Positions 16,888-26,162 of a stretch of 42,075 bases of DNA are shown piece by piece. The stretch lies in assembly GCA_022571415.1 (NCBI GenBank), contig JACZXW010000010.1, positions 1 through 42,075 of the forward strand. The letters are read 5' to 3'. The translations under genes were made by a program, and so were the position numbers. The notes beneath the pieces are model-generated. The model did not search any database. It was not told the DNA's origin and saw only the letters and a program-made list of their open reading frames with translations. Source of the stretch: Pseudomonadota bacterium. Lineage in GTDB: Bacteria > Pseudomonadota > Gammaproteobacteria > Pseudomonadales > Azotimanducaceae. The stretch's first letter is position 1. Each line of letters starts with the position of its first letter.

Positions 16888-16987
16888 GGTTTTCCCCCTG
16901 TGACTGACGGTTGTGAATTAAGCATACCTTTTTCAGCACAGGCTTGTCCTCCTTGAAGAAGTTTATGCTGACCGGAGAGTCCCTCGA

Positions 16988-19720
16988 TCAGATGGGATTC
17001 CCGTCTGCATCAATCAGGTGGATTTTACCGAAACCCAGTTTGACGAGCTCAGGCTCGATGATGGCACGATCCCCGACCACGACCCAGGTCAGGGCATCGG
17101 GGTTGATGATTTTTTTCGCGATCCGGTTAACCTCATCTAACGTCAGAGCCTTAACCTTACCCGCATATTCGTTGAAGTAATTGTCCGCCAGTCCGTATTG
17201 TACAATTTGTGAAATGGTACCCATGACGGCGCTGGAAGACTCCCAGCGACCAGCGAGCGACAAAGTATTACTGGCGATCGACTTTTCCAATTCTTCCAGT
17301 GAAGCCGGGTGATCCGTGACAAATCCCCGCAGCTCCTTCATTACTTCTTCAATCGACTCGCGTGTCTTGTCAGTTTGGACACTGGTGGAAACGTTGAATA
17401 TACGTTGACCCTTGGCGCCAGACAGACCGGAGTATGCGCCGTAAGACCATCCTTTGTCTTCGCGCAGGTTCATGTTGATACGCGAAGTAGACATGCCGCC
17501 GATGATGTCGTTCATTGCTTCGATGGCTATCTCATCGGGGTTGGCCTTGGGTGTTGCCAACAGGGCGGAGAACAGAATTGACTGTTCAGAACCAGGGCGG
17601 TCCACCAGATAGATGCGAACTTTCCTGGCGTTTTCCACATTTGCGATGTTCTTGACTGGTATTTCTCCGGGTTTCCATTGACCAAATGCTTTTTCCAGTT
17701 TTGGCAGGATTTCTCGAAGGGTCGTGTCTCCCACCACGATAAGGGTGGACTTGTTTGCTTTGAACCAGGTGGAGTGGAATTGCCTGATTTCGTCGAGGGT
17801 GATGCTCTTGACCGAGTCGATTGTTCCTGAACCTGTCAGGGGATTTCCATAGGCGTGGTCTTTGCCGTATAAGAGAGGTGCTAACACCCGTAACGCCATC
17901 ATTCGTGGGTTTTGTCGTTCCCGCTCGATAGCGTTTAATAATTGCAGACGCAGTCGATCCAGTTCCTTTTCCGGAAAAGAAGGGTTGAGGACCACATCGG
18001 CAAACAATTCCAGGGAGTCATCCAGCGTGCTTGAAAGGGTGGAGAGGGTCACAAACGAAGTGTCCAGGTTCGAGCCACTGCCGATGCTGGCGCCTAGCAT
18101 AATGAGTTTCTCGTTTATCTCCAGGGCGTTATGGCGGCTGGTGCCTTCATCGAGCATATTCATTGCCAGTTTCGCCACGCCGGGTTTGGAGAACTGATCT
18201 GATGCGTAGCCCGCATCGATCGATAACTGCATCTGAATCGTCGGGATGGTGTCCCGCCGCGTAAAAATGACGTTCAGACCGTTGGCAAGCCTGGCTCGCT
18301 CGAAAGCGTCAAACTCGGCAAGCGGTAGATCTCCCGGTTCTGGAATACCGCTGCGGTCTACGTTTGTGTCTTTGGCCTGCAGCTTCGGATAGGGCCTTAT
18401 TTCCAGGTGATAGAGCCCGTCGGATAACCACTTGTTGGCTACGGCTTTCAGGTCGTGCCGGCTAGCCGTCTTGATCCACTCCAGTTCTTTTTTGTAAAAA
18501 GTCGGATCACCGGTATAGATGTAGTTGGATGCAAGCAGATCAGACTTACCGCCGAAACCACCGACTCGTTCCAATGCCCTGATAAAGCTGCTGATGTTCT
18601 GGATTTTTACCCTTTCCAGCTCTCTTTTCGTGGGTCCGTTTTTTAGGAATTTTGCCAGCTCTTCCTCAATAATGGCATCCACCCTGGCTTCTTCCACACC
18701 CGGGTTGATCATGACTGAAATCTCGAATGTCCCGGCGATTTCCATTCCGGAGACATAGGCGCTTACGCTGGAGACTAATTGCTCATCGTAAACAAGTCGC
18801 TTGTACAATCTTGAATTCTTACCGCTGGACAGTACATCGCCGACCATACTGAGATAGTTGGAGTCCTGTGTACTGTGGCCCGGCGTATTCCATGATTTCA
18901 ACATCATCGTCTGTGGAACACGATCGTGCGAAATCTGCTTTTTGGTGCCGCTGAGTTTCGCCACCCACGCCTTGTGTTGGGTTAGCGGCGGTCCCGGTTT
19001 GATTTCACCGAAATAGTGTTCCACTTTCTGTATGACTTCTGCCGTATCCACGTCACCGGCAATAACGATTACCGTGTTGGCAGCGCCATAATACTTATTG
19101 AACCAGGCGTGGACGTCCTCAAGACTGGCCGCATCCAGATCTTCCATGGAGCCAATGGGCAACCAGGAATAGGGGTGACCGGCCGGATAAATATTGCGGT
19201 ACTGGATATACGCGGCTTTCCCATAGGGACTGTTATCCCGCTGTCGTTTTTCATTCTTGACCACATCGCGTTGCTCATCGATCTTTTCCTGGGTAATGGC
19301 GCCTAACAGGTTGCCCATTCGGTCTGACTCCAGCCAGAGGATGGCATCGAGCGCGTTTATCGGCACGTTCTGGAAGTAGTTGGTTCGATCGAAACCGGTG
19401 GTTCCGTTCAGGGTCGTCGCACCCAGTTTTTCGGTGGCACGGAAGTAATCGTCATCATAGTTTTCGCTGCCGTTGAACATCAAATGTTCGAAAAGGTGTG
19501 CAAAGCCGGTTTTACCTGTTTTTTCGTCTTTAGATCCGACGTGATACCAGATATTGACTGCAGCAATAGGTGCTTTGTGGTCCTCATGGACGATCAGGGT
19601 CAGGCCGTTTTCCAGTTTGTGCAGGGTGTAAGGGATATCCACATCGATATCGAATGGATCGGATGCTGCAGAGGCTAGCCCATGAATGAAGATTAAAATT
19701 AAGGAAATAAAAAGTCGCAT
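16988..19720 (-). CDS. M16-family zinc metallopeptidase, two-domain, exported (pitrilysin/insulinase type)
   Basis: The 910-residue protein has a signal peptide (MRLFISLILIFIHGLASAAS) and two M16 halves. The first half contains the inverted zinc motif HLFEH, with His75, Glu78 and His79, and a probable third ligand Glu157 in VVKNEKRQ, so it should be active. The second half begins near FDAFERARLANGLNVIF and has LAMNMLDEG where the motif would be, so it is the usual inactive partner domain, with the conserved Arg/Tyr region RINMNLREDKGWSYGAYSG. The likely role is degradation of peptides in the periplasm. Upstream lies the MITE-like element and a divergent hydrolase gene. Confidence 0.93.
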   Translation of the reverse strand: MRLFISLILIFIHGLASAASDPFDIDVDIPYTLHKLENGLTLIVHEDHKAPIAAVNIWYHVGSKDEKTGKTGFAHLFEHLMFNGSENYDDDYFRATEKLGATTLNGTTGFDRTNYFQNVPINALDAILWLESDRMGNLLGAITQEKIDEQRDVVKNEKRQRDNSPYGKAAYIQYRNIYPAGHPYSWLPIGSMEDLDAASLEDVHAWFNKYYGAANTVIVIAGDVDTAEVIQKVEHYFGEIKPGPPLTQHKAWVAKLSGTKKQISHDRVPQTMMLKSWNTPGHSTQDSNYLSMVGDVLSSGKNSRLYKRLVYDEQLVSSVSAYVSGMEIAGTFEISVMINPGVEEARVDAIIEEELAKFLKNGPTKRELERVKIQNISSFIRALERVGGFGGKSDLLASNYIYTGDPTFYKKELEWIKTASRHDLKAVANKWLSDGLYHLEIRPYPKLQAKDTNVDRSGIPEPGDLPLAEFDAFERARLANGLNVIFTRRDTIPTIQMQLSIDAGYASDQFSKPGVAKLAMNMLDEGTSRHNALEINEKLIMLGASIGSGSNLDTSFVTLSTLSSTLDDSLELFADVVLNPSFPEKELDRLRLQLLNAIERERQNPRMMALRVLAPLLYGKDHAYGNPLTGSGTIDSVKSITLDEIRQFHSTWFKANKSTLIVVGDTTLREILPKLEKAFGQWKPGEIPVKNIANVENARKVRIYLVDRPGSEQSILFSALLATPKANPDEIAIEAMNDIIGGMSTSRINMNLREDKGWSYGAYSGLSGAKGQRIFNVSTSVQTDKTRESIEEVMKELRGFVTDHPASLEELEKSIASNTLSLAGRWESSSAVMGTISQIVQYGLADNYFNEYAGKVKALTLDEVNRIAKKIINPDALTWVVVGDRAIIEPELVKLGFGKIHLIDADGNPI

Positions 19721-20065
19721 TGAAATATCACCTGAAAAAATATTCGTTGTTACGCCTGATCGTTACAAACGAAGGCAATTTAAAAGAAATTACCTGCACC
19801 GATGTTTTGAATGGGATTTTAGTCTAGGGAACCTCTGTTTAAGAGGATATTTTCGTCAGAACAAGGAAGAGGCGCACGCAGAAAATTTGTTAACATGCTG
19901 TAAGTTAACAAATTTTTGAGTACGACTCTGACGCGGTTATGGCGGAAATAGACCTTAATCAGACGTTCCCTAGTGTATAGATTGTTCATCAACCAGATAG
20001 GAGTGTCGAAGTGTGGGGTAAAAGTTCATTGGCCCATTTTCAGCTAAATAGATAAAGGAGTCCAC
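19721..20065. other. 345-base intergenic region between divergent genes
   Basis: The region separates the M16 peptidase (start 19720, minus strand) from the alpha/beta hydrolase (start 20066, plus strand). Its centre is the 150-bp MITE-like element at 19824-19973. Bases 19721-19823 and 19974-20065 are ordinary AT-rich sequence that should hold the two promoters, but no convincing -35/-10 pair was found. AAAGGAG at 20054-20060 is the ribosome-binding site of the hydrolase gene. No RNA gene or conserved reading frame is seen. Confidence 0.7.
19824..19973. mobile_element. MITE-like nested palindromic element, ~150 bp, with ~20-bp terminal inverted repeats
   Basis: The two ends are inverted copies. 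CTAGGGAAC at 19824-19832 pairs with GTTCCCTAG at 19965-19973, and the match continues through 18 of the first 20 bases. CGTCAGA at 19854-19860 pairs with TCTGACG at 19927-19933, and a perfect 13-bp arm at 19882-19894 (AAAATTTGTTAAC) pairs with 19904-19916 around a 9-base loop. All share nearly the same centre, so the unit is one long imperfect palindrome without coding capacity. The outer CTAG at both ends may be a 4-bp target duplication, as produced by some IS5-family transposases. That family link is inference, because no transposase or second copy is in this window. Insertion between divergent genes could alter either promoter. Confidence 0.7.
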
Positions 20066-20971
20066 GTGGAAGGAAGATGTTTTTTCCAGGGAGCGGGTTG
20101 CCAGCTGTCAGCGGTCGACTTTGGTAATCCCGAGGCCCCGGGGATGGTTGTCTTGCATGGGATGCGTGACCACGGCCTGAGCATGCAGAGTATCGCCCTC
20201 GCCTTTACCGACTATCATGTGATAGCAATGGATCTTAGGGGCCACGGGGACAGTGACAACCCTGGAAGTTACACCATGACACAACTGGTGGCAGACCTTC
20301 GTGCGCTGGTAGATCATTTTGGCCTGATTCGCCCGATTTTGATTGGTCATAGTCTTGGTGGTCATGTGGTTGCCAAATTCGCAGCGATCTATGCAGATGA
20401 AGTTGACTCCCTGGTGTTGATCGATGGCATGGGTCCACCGCAGCATCGTGAATCGAAATCGCTTCTGGATCGCCTGCAACGTTGGCGGGAACATATTGCC
20501 AATGCACTGCGGACGGAAAGAGAGCCTAGGTCCATGAAGGACAAGGAAGAGGCGGTACAAAGACTGACGAAAAATAATCCTAAACTTAAATTGGAAACTG
20601 CCAGGTTCATAGTTCGCCATGGGGTGCGGGACCATCCCCATGGAGGTATTCGCTGGAAATGGGATGCCAGGATCAATATGGTCTGGAGTACTTTTTCCCA
20701 CGAAGAAAGTGAAGAGCTCTATTCACTGATCGCGTGTCCGGTACAAATCATCACCGGAGAGCACTCGCTGGATTACTGGGTGCAAAACAGGGGAGAACTT
20801 TCAGGACAACAGGAATTACACGATCGTGATATTGAACGTCGACGGCGGTTGTTCCCACGGGCAGAGCATCAGGTCATTAAGGGCGCCGGTCACATGATTC
20901 ATTACGATCAGCCAGACAGACTTAACGCAGCGATCCGTCAATTCCTGGGTGCAGGTGATGGAGCTGGATAA
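20066..20971 (+). CDS. Alpha/beta-fold hydrolase
   Basis: A 301-residue alpha/beta hydrolase. The oxyanion region is MVVLHGMRDHGLS, followed by VIAMDLRGHGDSDNPGSYTM and the nucleophile elbow GHSLGG with Ser96. The histidine is probably His276 in GAGHMIHYDQPDRLNAAI, and an acid residue lies on the preceding strand. It resembles epoxide-hydrolase/lipase-type members of the family, and the substrate is unknown. The GTG start is supported by AAAGGAG ending five bases upstream. Its stop lies two bases from the stop of the convergent peroxiredoxin gene, with no room for a separate terminator. Confidence 0.9.
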   Translation: MEGRCFFQGAGCQLSAVDFGNPEAPGMVVLHGMRDHGLSMQSIALAFTDYHVIAMDLRGHGDSDNPGSYTMTQLVADLRALVDHFGLIRPILIGHSLGGHVVAKFAAIYADEVDSLVLIDGMGPPQHRESKSLLDRLQRWREHIANALRTEREPRSMKDKEEAVQRLTKNNPKLKLETARFIVRHGVRDHPHGGIRWKWDARINMVWSTFSHEESEELYSLIACPVQIITGEHSLDYWVQNRGELSGQQELHDRDIERRRRLFPRAEHQVIKGAGHMIHYDQPDRLNAAIRQFLGAGDGAG

Positions 20972-20973
20972 CT

Positions 20974-21633
20974 CTAATCGCTGGGTTGCGGGACTATGCG
21001 CAGATAGGGTTTGGGTGCATCCCAGCCGTCGGGGTATTTCTCTTTTGCGTCTTCGTCAGATACTGCAGGAACGATGATAACGTCTTCACCCTGTTTCCAG
21101 TTAACCGGCGTTGCAACCTTGTGCCTGGCCGTTAACTGGCAGGAATCAAGAACACGCAAAACTTCATCAAAGTTTCGCCCGGTACTCATGGGGTAGGTGA
21201 TCATCGCCTTGATTTTTTTATCAGGGCCAATCAGAAAGACACTTCTAATGGTTGCGTTGTCCACCGCTGTCCTGTTCTGATCACCTGAGGCATTTGGATG
21301 AATCATGTCGTATAGCTTTGCGACGTTAAGATCATTGTCTCCAATCAGGGGATAAGTGACTGCGTTACCCTGGGTTTCTTCAATATCCTTCATCCATTCG
21401 ATGTGATCTTCGACGGGATCAATGGATAACCCCATGATTTTGCAGTTTCTCTTCTCGAACTCCCCCTTCAGCCCAGCCAGGTAACCCAGTTCTGTGGTGC
21501 AGACAGGGGTAAAGTCCTTGGGGTGAGAAAACAGGATTACCCATCCGTCGCCAACCCAATCGTGGAAACTGATTTCTCCCTCTGTGGTATTCGCCGTAAA
21601 ATCTGGCGCTTCATCTCCGATTCTTAGGGGCAT
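20974..21633 (-). CDS. Peroxiredoxin, 1-Cys (Prx6) type
   Basis: A 219-residue thioredoxin-fold peroxidase that reduces hydrogen peroxide and organic peroxides. The catalytic motif is FSHPKDFTPVCTTELG with peroxidatic Cys45, and GLSIDPVEDHIEWMKDI, VFLIGPDKKIKAMITYPMS and FDEVLRVLDSLQ-like helices follow in the Prx6 order. The long C-terminal domain, including ATPVNWKQGEDVIIVP and YLRIVPQP, is typical of the 1-Cys subgroup. The start is supported by GAGGAGG (complement of 21640-21646) six bases upstream. It is transcribed alone, downstream of the RND operon by 107 bases. Confidence 0.95.
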   Translation of the reverse strand: MPLRIGDEAPDFTANTTEGEISFHDWVGDGWVILFSHPKDFTPVCTTELGYLAGLKGEFEKRNCKIMGLSIDPVEDHIEWMKDIEETQGNAVTYPLIGDNDLNVAKLYDMIHPNASGDQNRTAVDNATIRSVFLIGPDKKIKAMITYPMSTGRNFDEVLRVLDSCQLTARHKVATPVNWKQGEDVIIVPAVSDEDAKEKYPDGWDAPKPYLRIVPQPSD

Positions 21634-21740
21634 TTCATTCCTCCTCGTGGAATTTGAGAATAGAATTTCTCTGGACTTAGAAGGTTATAACTAGTCGCTA
21701 AAGACAGCAAGTTGTCGGGTTTCGTTGTGGTTACCACAGG

Positions 21741-24700
21741 CTAAGAAACTGGTCCTTCGGCCACTGGATGATGTGCAGCGAGGGCAGGATCTAGCTCTTC
21801 GTCAAGACCCCAGAATCGCAGCCAATCTTCCAGCATCAGGTACAGGCTCGGCACCAGGAACAGAGTAATTACCGTGGCGAACAGCACGCCAAATGCCAGT
21901 GATATAGCCATGGGGATAAACATAAAGGTTTCCGGATCCTTGTTCATCATTAACGGGATCAGACCCACAAATGTCGTTACTGATGTCAGAACGATCGGGC
22001 GAAAGCGTACCACTCCTGCCATGGTGACAGCTTCAAATACCGAGACGCCTTGACGTCGCTGTCGGTTGATATAATGGACCAACACCAGGGAGGCATTCAC
22101 CACCACACCCGAAAGCGCGATGATACCCAGCATGGAGAAGAAGATCAGGTTCCATCCCATTATCATGTGACCGACGATAGCACCCACGGCGCCAAAAGGG
22201 ATAACGCTCATAATCACCAGGGGTTGCAGGTAAGACTTCAGTGGAATAGCGAGCAAGGCAAAAATAATCATCATGGCGATGGGAACCGTAGCGACGATAC
22301 TGCCCATTGCCTTGTCACGCTCCTGCTGCTCACCACTCTTTGAATATTTCACACCGGGGAACAGGGAATTAGCACAGGGATTCTTACGATCATTGAAACT
22401 TGTCCCTTCTTCGCAGATTGCTTTCTCAACGTCTGCGATGACTTCCTCGGGAGTCACCAGGGAACGATCAATATCGCCTCGGACGGTCACGACACGCTGC
22501 TGGTCTTCCCGGCGGATTGATGAATAACCGGTGCCGTAGCTCACCTGGGCAACGCTGGAAAATGGGACTTCAGTGCCGTCAGATGTGCGTATGCGCATAT
22601 CTTCAAGATTGCCCAGTGATCGTCTTTCATCCTCAGGATAACGCACCATGACACGAACATCATCGGCGCCGCGCTGAATACGCTGGGCTTCTTCGCCGTA
22701 AAAAGCCTGGCGCACCTGCCTTGCAAGATCGTTCAGAGTCAGACCAAGAGACTTGGCTTCAGGCAATATGTTGAGTTTGATTTCCTGTTTGCCCGCGCGA
22801 AACGAATCGGATAAATCCAATACGCCAGGGTAGCGACTTAGTTCGACTCTTAAATGCTCGGCTGCAGCCCGTAGCTGGTCAACATCCCGGCCCCTTAACC
22901 GCAGTGAAATTGGATCGCCTGCGCTAAAAGTATTGGCGTTGAATTGCAATTCTATTGCATCGGGTATATGGCCTGTTATTTCGCGCCAGCGATCGGCGAT
23001 ACGGGTCGCATTCCAGCCAGGTCTTTCCTCAATGGGGACGAGATCGATGACAACTTCAGCGAGGTGACTACCGCCGGAAGTCCTTATTGGTGGACCGATA
23101 CTTCTAGCGGCCTTAACGCCAATGGACGCGAGTATGTGCCTGATCGAATGTTTACCTGCCGGATAGCCCAGGTCCCGGTCGATTTCATCCCGCAGTTGCA
23201 AGGCAGAAAGTTCAATTAATTTTGCGCCTTGTTCCGTCAGTTCCACGTTAATGCCGTTCGGCATGGTCAGGGTTGCGTACACCCGGTCACCTTCGATGGC
23301 AGGGAAGAACTGAAACACAACCCTGCCGCTCGCAATCAATGCAAGGGCAATAATAAGGACTGCAGTGCCAATCGCCCAGGTAACCCAGCGCCATTCCAAC
23401 GTTTTAATCAGGAACGGTTTATATACATCCTGGGCGATCGTTTGCAGGCCGTCGGAAAAAAATCCCTGGAACCTGATCCATCCTTTGATAAAGCGGGTTT
23501 CACTAAACAGGTAATTTTCCGTTTTTCGATGTGCCAGGTGCGAGGGTAAAATCAGCAGGCACTCCAGAAGGCTGAACACAAGGCAGATGACAACGACCCA
23601 ACCGATGATGGAGAAGAAAGCACCCATGCGGCCTTCAATCAGGAGTATAGGCAGGAAAGCCGCCATGGTGGTAAATACACCAAAAACCACAGGCACAACG
23701 ACTTCGTGGGTACCGTTTATCGCGGCTTCGCGATGAGTAGTGTCCACTGATTCGTGGCTGTAAACGCGTTCGCCAATAACAATAGCGTCATCAACGACGA
23801 TACCCAATACCAGAATAAAGGCGAGCACGCTGAGTGAACTGATGTTTATCCCGGCAACCGGGAACATCCATATCGCCCCAAATATGGCGATAGGAATACC
23901 AGCGGCAACCCACATGGCGACTTTAAACCTGAGGAATAAACTCAGAATCATCAACACCAGTGCTAGACCTGCCCAGGCATTTTTTGTCAGGGCAGTGATC
24001 CGGCGGTTCAGTGAAATGGATTCATCGATCCAGACGGTGACCTTAATGCCTTTTGGCAGATAGGGCTTTTTCAACTCGATGTATTTCTTCACCGCTTCTG
24101 CGGAAGTGATGGTATCTTCGTCACCTACACGGTATACGGTCACCATGACGGCACGTTCGCCGTCAAATTTGGCCCGCAGGTAACCTTCCTCGAAGGCATC
24201 GCGAACGGTGGCTATCTCGCCCAGGGTCAAGTTGGAACCGTCAGCCTGGGTTAACACGACGATATCCTCGTATTCATATCCGCGATAGACTTGCCCCTTG
24301 CTTCGCAGTAAGACTTCTCCTCCCTGGGTTTTGATCGAACCGCCTGGCAGGTCAAGGGATGAACGTCGGATAGCGTTCGCAATGGATGATATGGTGAGAT
24401 TGTACTGGCGCAGGACCTGTTCACTGACCTCAATGGAGATTTCCCAGGGTCTTGCATAGTTGACCGTAACCTGGGATATACCGTCCAGGGACGAGATTTC
24501 ATCGCGAATTTCATCAGCCAGCAACTTCAAAGTTGCTTCATCAGTTTTTCCTGAGAGTGCAACCATAATGGTCTGGCCACGGAATTGCATTGATGAAACA
24601 ATTGGTTTTTCTGTCTCAGCGGGGAATGTGGAAATTGAATCGACTTTTCCTTTGATGTCATTTAACGCCTTGGTGATATCGGTATCAGAAAACAGTTCAA

Positions 24701-24980
24701 GCGTTACTGTACACATACCTTCATTGGCAATGCTCTGCATGCGATCGATACCTTCGACTCCCTCGATGGCTTCCTCCAGACGAATGCACACGGCTTGTTC
24801 AACTTCCTCCGGTGCAGCACCCAGGTAGGGAACACGGACAAGAACAATTCCAGGTTCGATGTTGGGGAATTCTTCCTTGTGCATGGTCAGCAGTGAAATA
24901 GCGCCACCGGCCAGAAAGATCATCATCATCAGATTGGCGGCGATAGGGTTGTCTACAAACCAGGTTATGATTTTTAGCAT
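21741..24980 (-). CDS. RND-family efflux permease (AcrB-type inner-membrane subunit)
   Basis: The 1079-residue protein has the RND layout: a first membrane helix at ITWFVDNPIAANLMMMIFLA, a large periplasmic loop, helices 2-6, a second loop and helices 8-12. The proton-relay aspartates are seen in VLGIVVDDAIVIGERVYSHE. PYLGAAPEEVEQAVCIRLEE marks the porter domain and VVVNASLVLVHYINRQRRQG the second half. This subtype (DN in helix 1, GERVYSHE) is common in marine proteobacteria, and the exported compound is unknown. It is 15 bases downstream of the adaptor gene, forming one operon with the FadR-type regulator. No outer-membrane channel gene is in the operon. Confidence 0.93.
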   Translation of the reverse strand: MLKIITWFVDNPIAANLMMMIFLAGGAISLLTMHKEEFPNIEPGIVLVRVPYLGAAPEEVEQAVCIRLEEAIEGVEGIDRMQSIANEGMCTVTLELFSDTDITKALNDIKGKVDSISTFPAETEKPIVSSMQFRGQTIMVALSGKTDEATLKLLADEIRDEISSLDGISQVTVNYARPWEISIEVSEQVLRQYNLTISSIANAIRRSSLDLPGGSIKTQGGEVLLRSKGQVYRGYEYEDIVVLTQADGSNLTLGEIATVRDAFEEGYLRAKFDGERAVMVTVYRVGDEDTITSAEAVKKYIELKKPYLPKGIKVTVWIDESISLNRRITALTKNAWAGLALVLMILSLFLRFKVAMWVAAGIPIAIFGAIWMFPVAGINISSLSVLAFILVLGIVVDDAIVIGERVYSHESVDTTHREAAINGTHEVVVPVVFGVFTTMAAFLPILLIEGRMGAFFSIIGWVVVICLVFSLLECLLILPSHLAHRKTENYLFSETRFIKGWIRFQGFFSDGLQTIAQDVYKPFLIKTLEWRWVTWAIGTAVLIIALALIASGRVVFQFFPAIEGDRVYATLTMPNGINVELTEQGAKLIELSALQLRDEIDRDLGYPAGKHSIRHILASIGVKAARSIGPPIRTSGGSHLAEVVIDLVPIEERPGWNATRIADRWREITGHIPDAIELQFNANTFSAGDPISLRLRGRDVDQLRAAAEHLRVELSRYPGVLDLSDSFRAGKQEIKLNILPEAKSLGLTLNDLARQVRQAFYGEEAQRIQRGADDVRVMVRYPEDERRSLGNLEDMRIRTSDGTEVPFSSVAQVSYGTGYSSIRREDQQRVVTVRGDIDRSLVTPEEVIADVEKAICEEGTSFNDRKNPCANSLFPGVKYSKSGEQQERDKAMGSIVATVPIAMMIIFALLAIPLKSYLQPLVIMSVIPFGAVGAIVGHMIMGWNLIFFSMLGIIALSGVVVNASLVLVHYINRQRRQGVSVFEAVTMAGVVRFRPIVLTSVTTFVGLIPLMMNKDPETFMFIPMAISLAFGVLFATVITLFLVPSLYLMLEDWLRFWGLDEELDPALAAHHPVAEGPVS

Positions 24981-24995
24981 CTGTGAATTTCCCGA

Positions 24996-26162
24996 TCAGG
25001 AATCGCCCTGGTCAGCGAAGACCGGCTCAACCCGCATGCCGTCAACAACCGTCTGGATGGGGGAAATACTGACGACTTCTCCATCTTCCAGTCCGGCGCT
25101 AATAATGACCTTGTCCTTTTCGAATCGCATGACCTCCACTGATCTGTATCGGAGCCGGTTGTTCTTGTCTACGATCAACACCTGATTCTGATTGCGCAGG
25201 GCTGCCCTTGGCAGTGACACAATGTTATCCACTGTCCGCCCCTTAATCGAAGCTGCAACAAACAGACCGATGGGTAAGGGTGGATGGCCGTCGTCGAATT
25301 TGTTATCGACCCTGACGATCGCATTGATCATCCGACTTTTGGAATCGATCTCCGCCTCGGTGCGGACCAGTTTGCCAATCCACTCATAACGTTGACCGCC
25401 GTAAGTTGTGGAAAGAACAACTTCCGGTGATAAAGCGTCAGTCAGTTCTCCGCGGTATCCTAAGGGTAGATCGAGATAGGCAAGCTGCCGGTCAGCCAGA
25501 GGAAGACGCACCTCAACTGAATCGCTGGCATAGATTGAGGCAACTGATTGTCCTCTGGTTATAAATTGTCCGAGGTCGACTCTTTCGGTCCTGACCAGGC
25601 CCTCATAGGGAGCGCGGATCTCGGTCCTCCACAGATCTCTCTGGGCCTGCTCAAGTGAAATCCTTGCTTCCACCAGGGTTGCCTGCGCAACACGTTCATT
25701 CCTTAGCGCATTTTCCAGACTGGACTGGCTGGTGAGTTTGTTTTTGACCAGTTCCTGCATCCTCCGGAGTTCAAACCTTGCGTGTTCATCTTCTGCTTTA
25801 GCGCGGGTAACACGAGCCTGGTGACGCGCTACCGAAGAACGATAGTCGCGATCATCGATACTGAGTAATATTTCATCTTTGTCAAAGTAGCCACCGGAAA
25901 CCAGTTTTGGTGACATCCATTTAACACGGCCGCTGACTTCGGGAATCAGTTCACTCTGGATTCGTGGCAGTACATTGCCCTGGGAAAGCACCTCTAATTG
26001 AATGCTCTGCTTCTTAATTCTAATTACCCTGATGGCGGTTGCGACTTCCTCCGGCTCTATCTGCTCGGGTTGTGGCGCGGTGGCGAGAAGACCGTAAGCG
26101 ATGATTATGGCGAAAAATATAATGCCAACTGTCATCACGCTCTTCATTGCTGCATTAGGCAT
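24996..26162 (-). CDS. RND efflux periplasmic adaptor (HlyD/AcrA family)
   Basis: The adaptor joins the RND permease to an outer-membrane channel. With the start at ATG 26162 it has 388 residues: an N-terminal anchor helix (MTVGIIFFAIIIAYGLLATA), a barrel-sandwich entry QGNVLPRIQSELIPEVSGRV, a helical hairpin around RDYRSSVARHQARVTRAKAE, the lipoyl return EIRAPYEGLVRTERVDLGQF, and a C-terminal beta barrel with VVSISPIQTVVDGMRVEPVF. An in-frame extension to 26294 exists but would lie within the regulator gene. ATG 26162 has GGGGTG upstream and overlaps the regulator's stop by eight bases, indicating coupling. Confidence 0.91.
   Translation of the reverse strand: MPNAAMKSVMTVGIIFFAIIIAYGLLATAPQPEQIEPEEVATAIRVIRIKKQSIQLEVLSQGNVLPRIQSELIPEVSGRVKWMSPKLVSGGYFDKDEILLSIDDRDYRSSVARHQARVTRAKAEDEHARFELRRMQELVKNKLTSQSSLENALRNERVAQATLVEARISLEQAQRDLWRTEIRAPYEGLVRTERVDLGQFITRGQSVASIYASDSVEVRLPLADRQLAYLDLPLGYRGELTDALSPEVVLSTTYGGQRYEWIGKLVRTEAEIDSKSRMINAIVRVDNKFDDGHPPLPIGLFVAASIKGRTVDNIVSLPRAALRNQNQVLIVDKNNRLRYRSVEVMRFEKDKVIISAGLEDGEVVSISPIQTVVDGMRVEPVFADQGDS

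Noticed and set aside
20108-20701. 197-codon minus-strand open frame opposite the alpha/beta hydrolase
   Set aside because: The plus strand has the full catalytic motifs; the opposite frame shows no recognisable domain.
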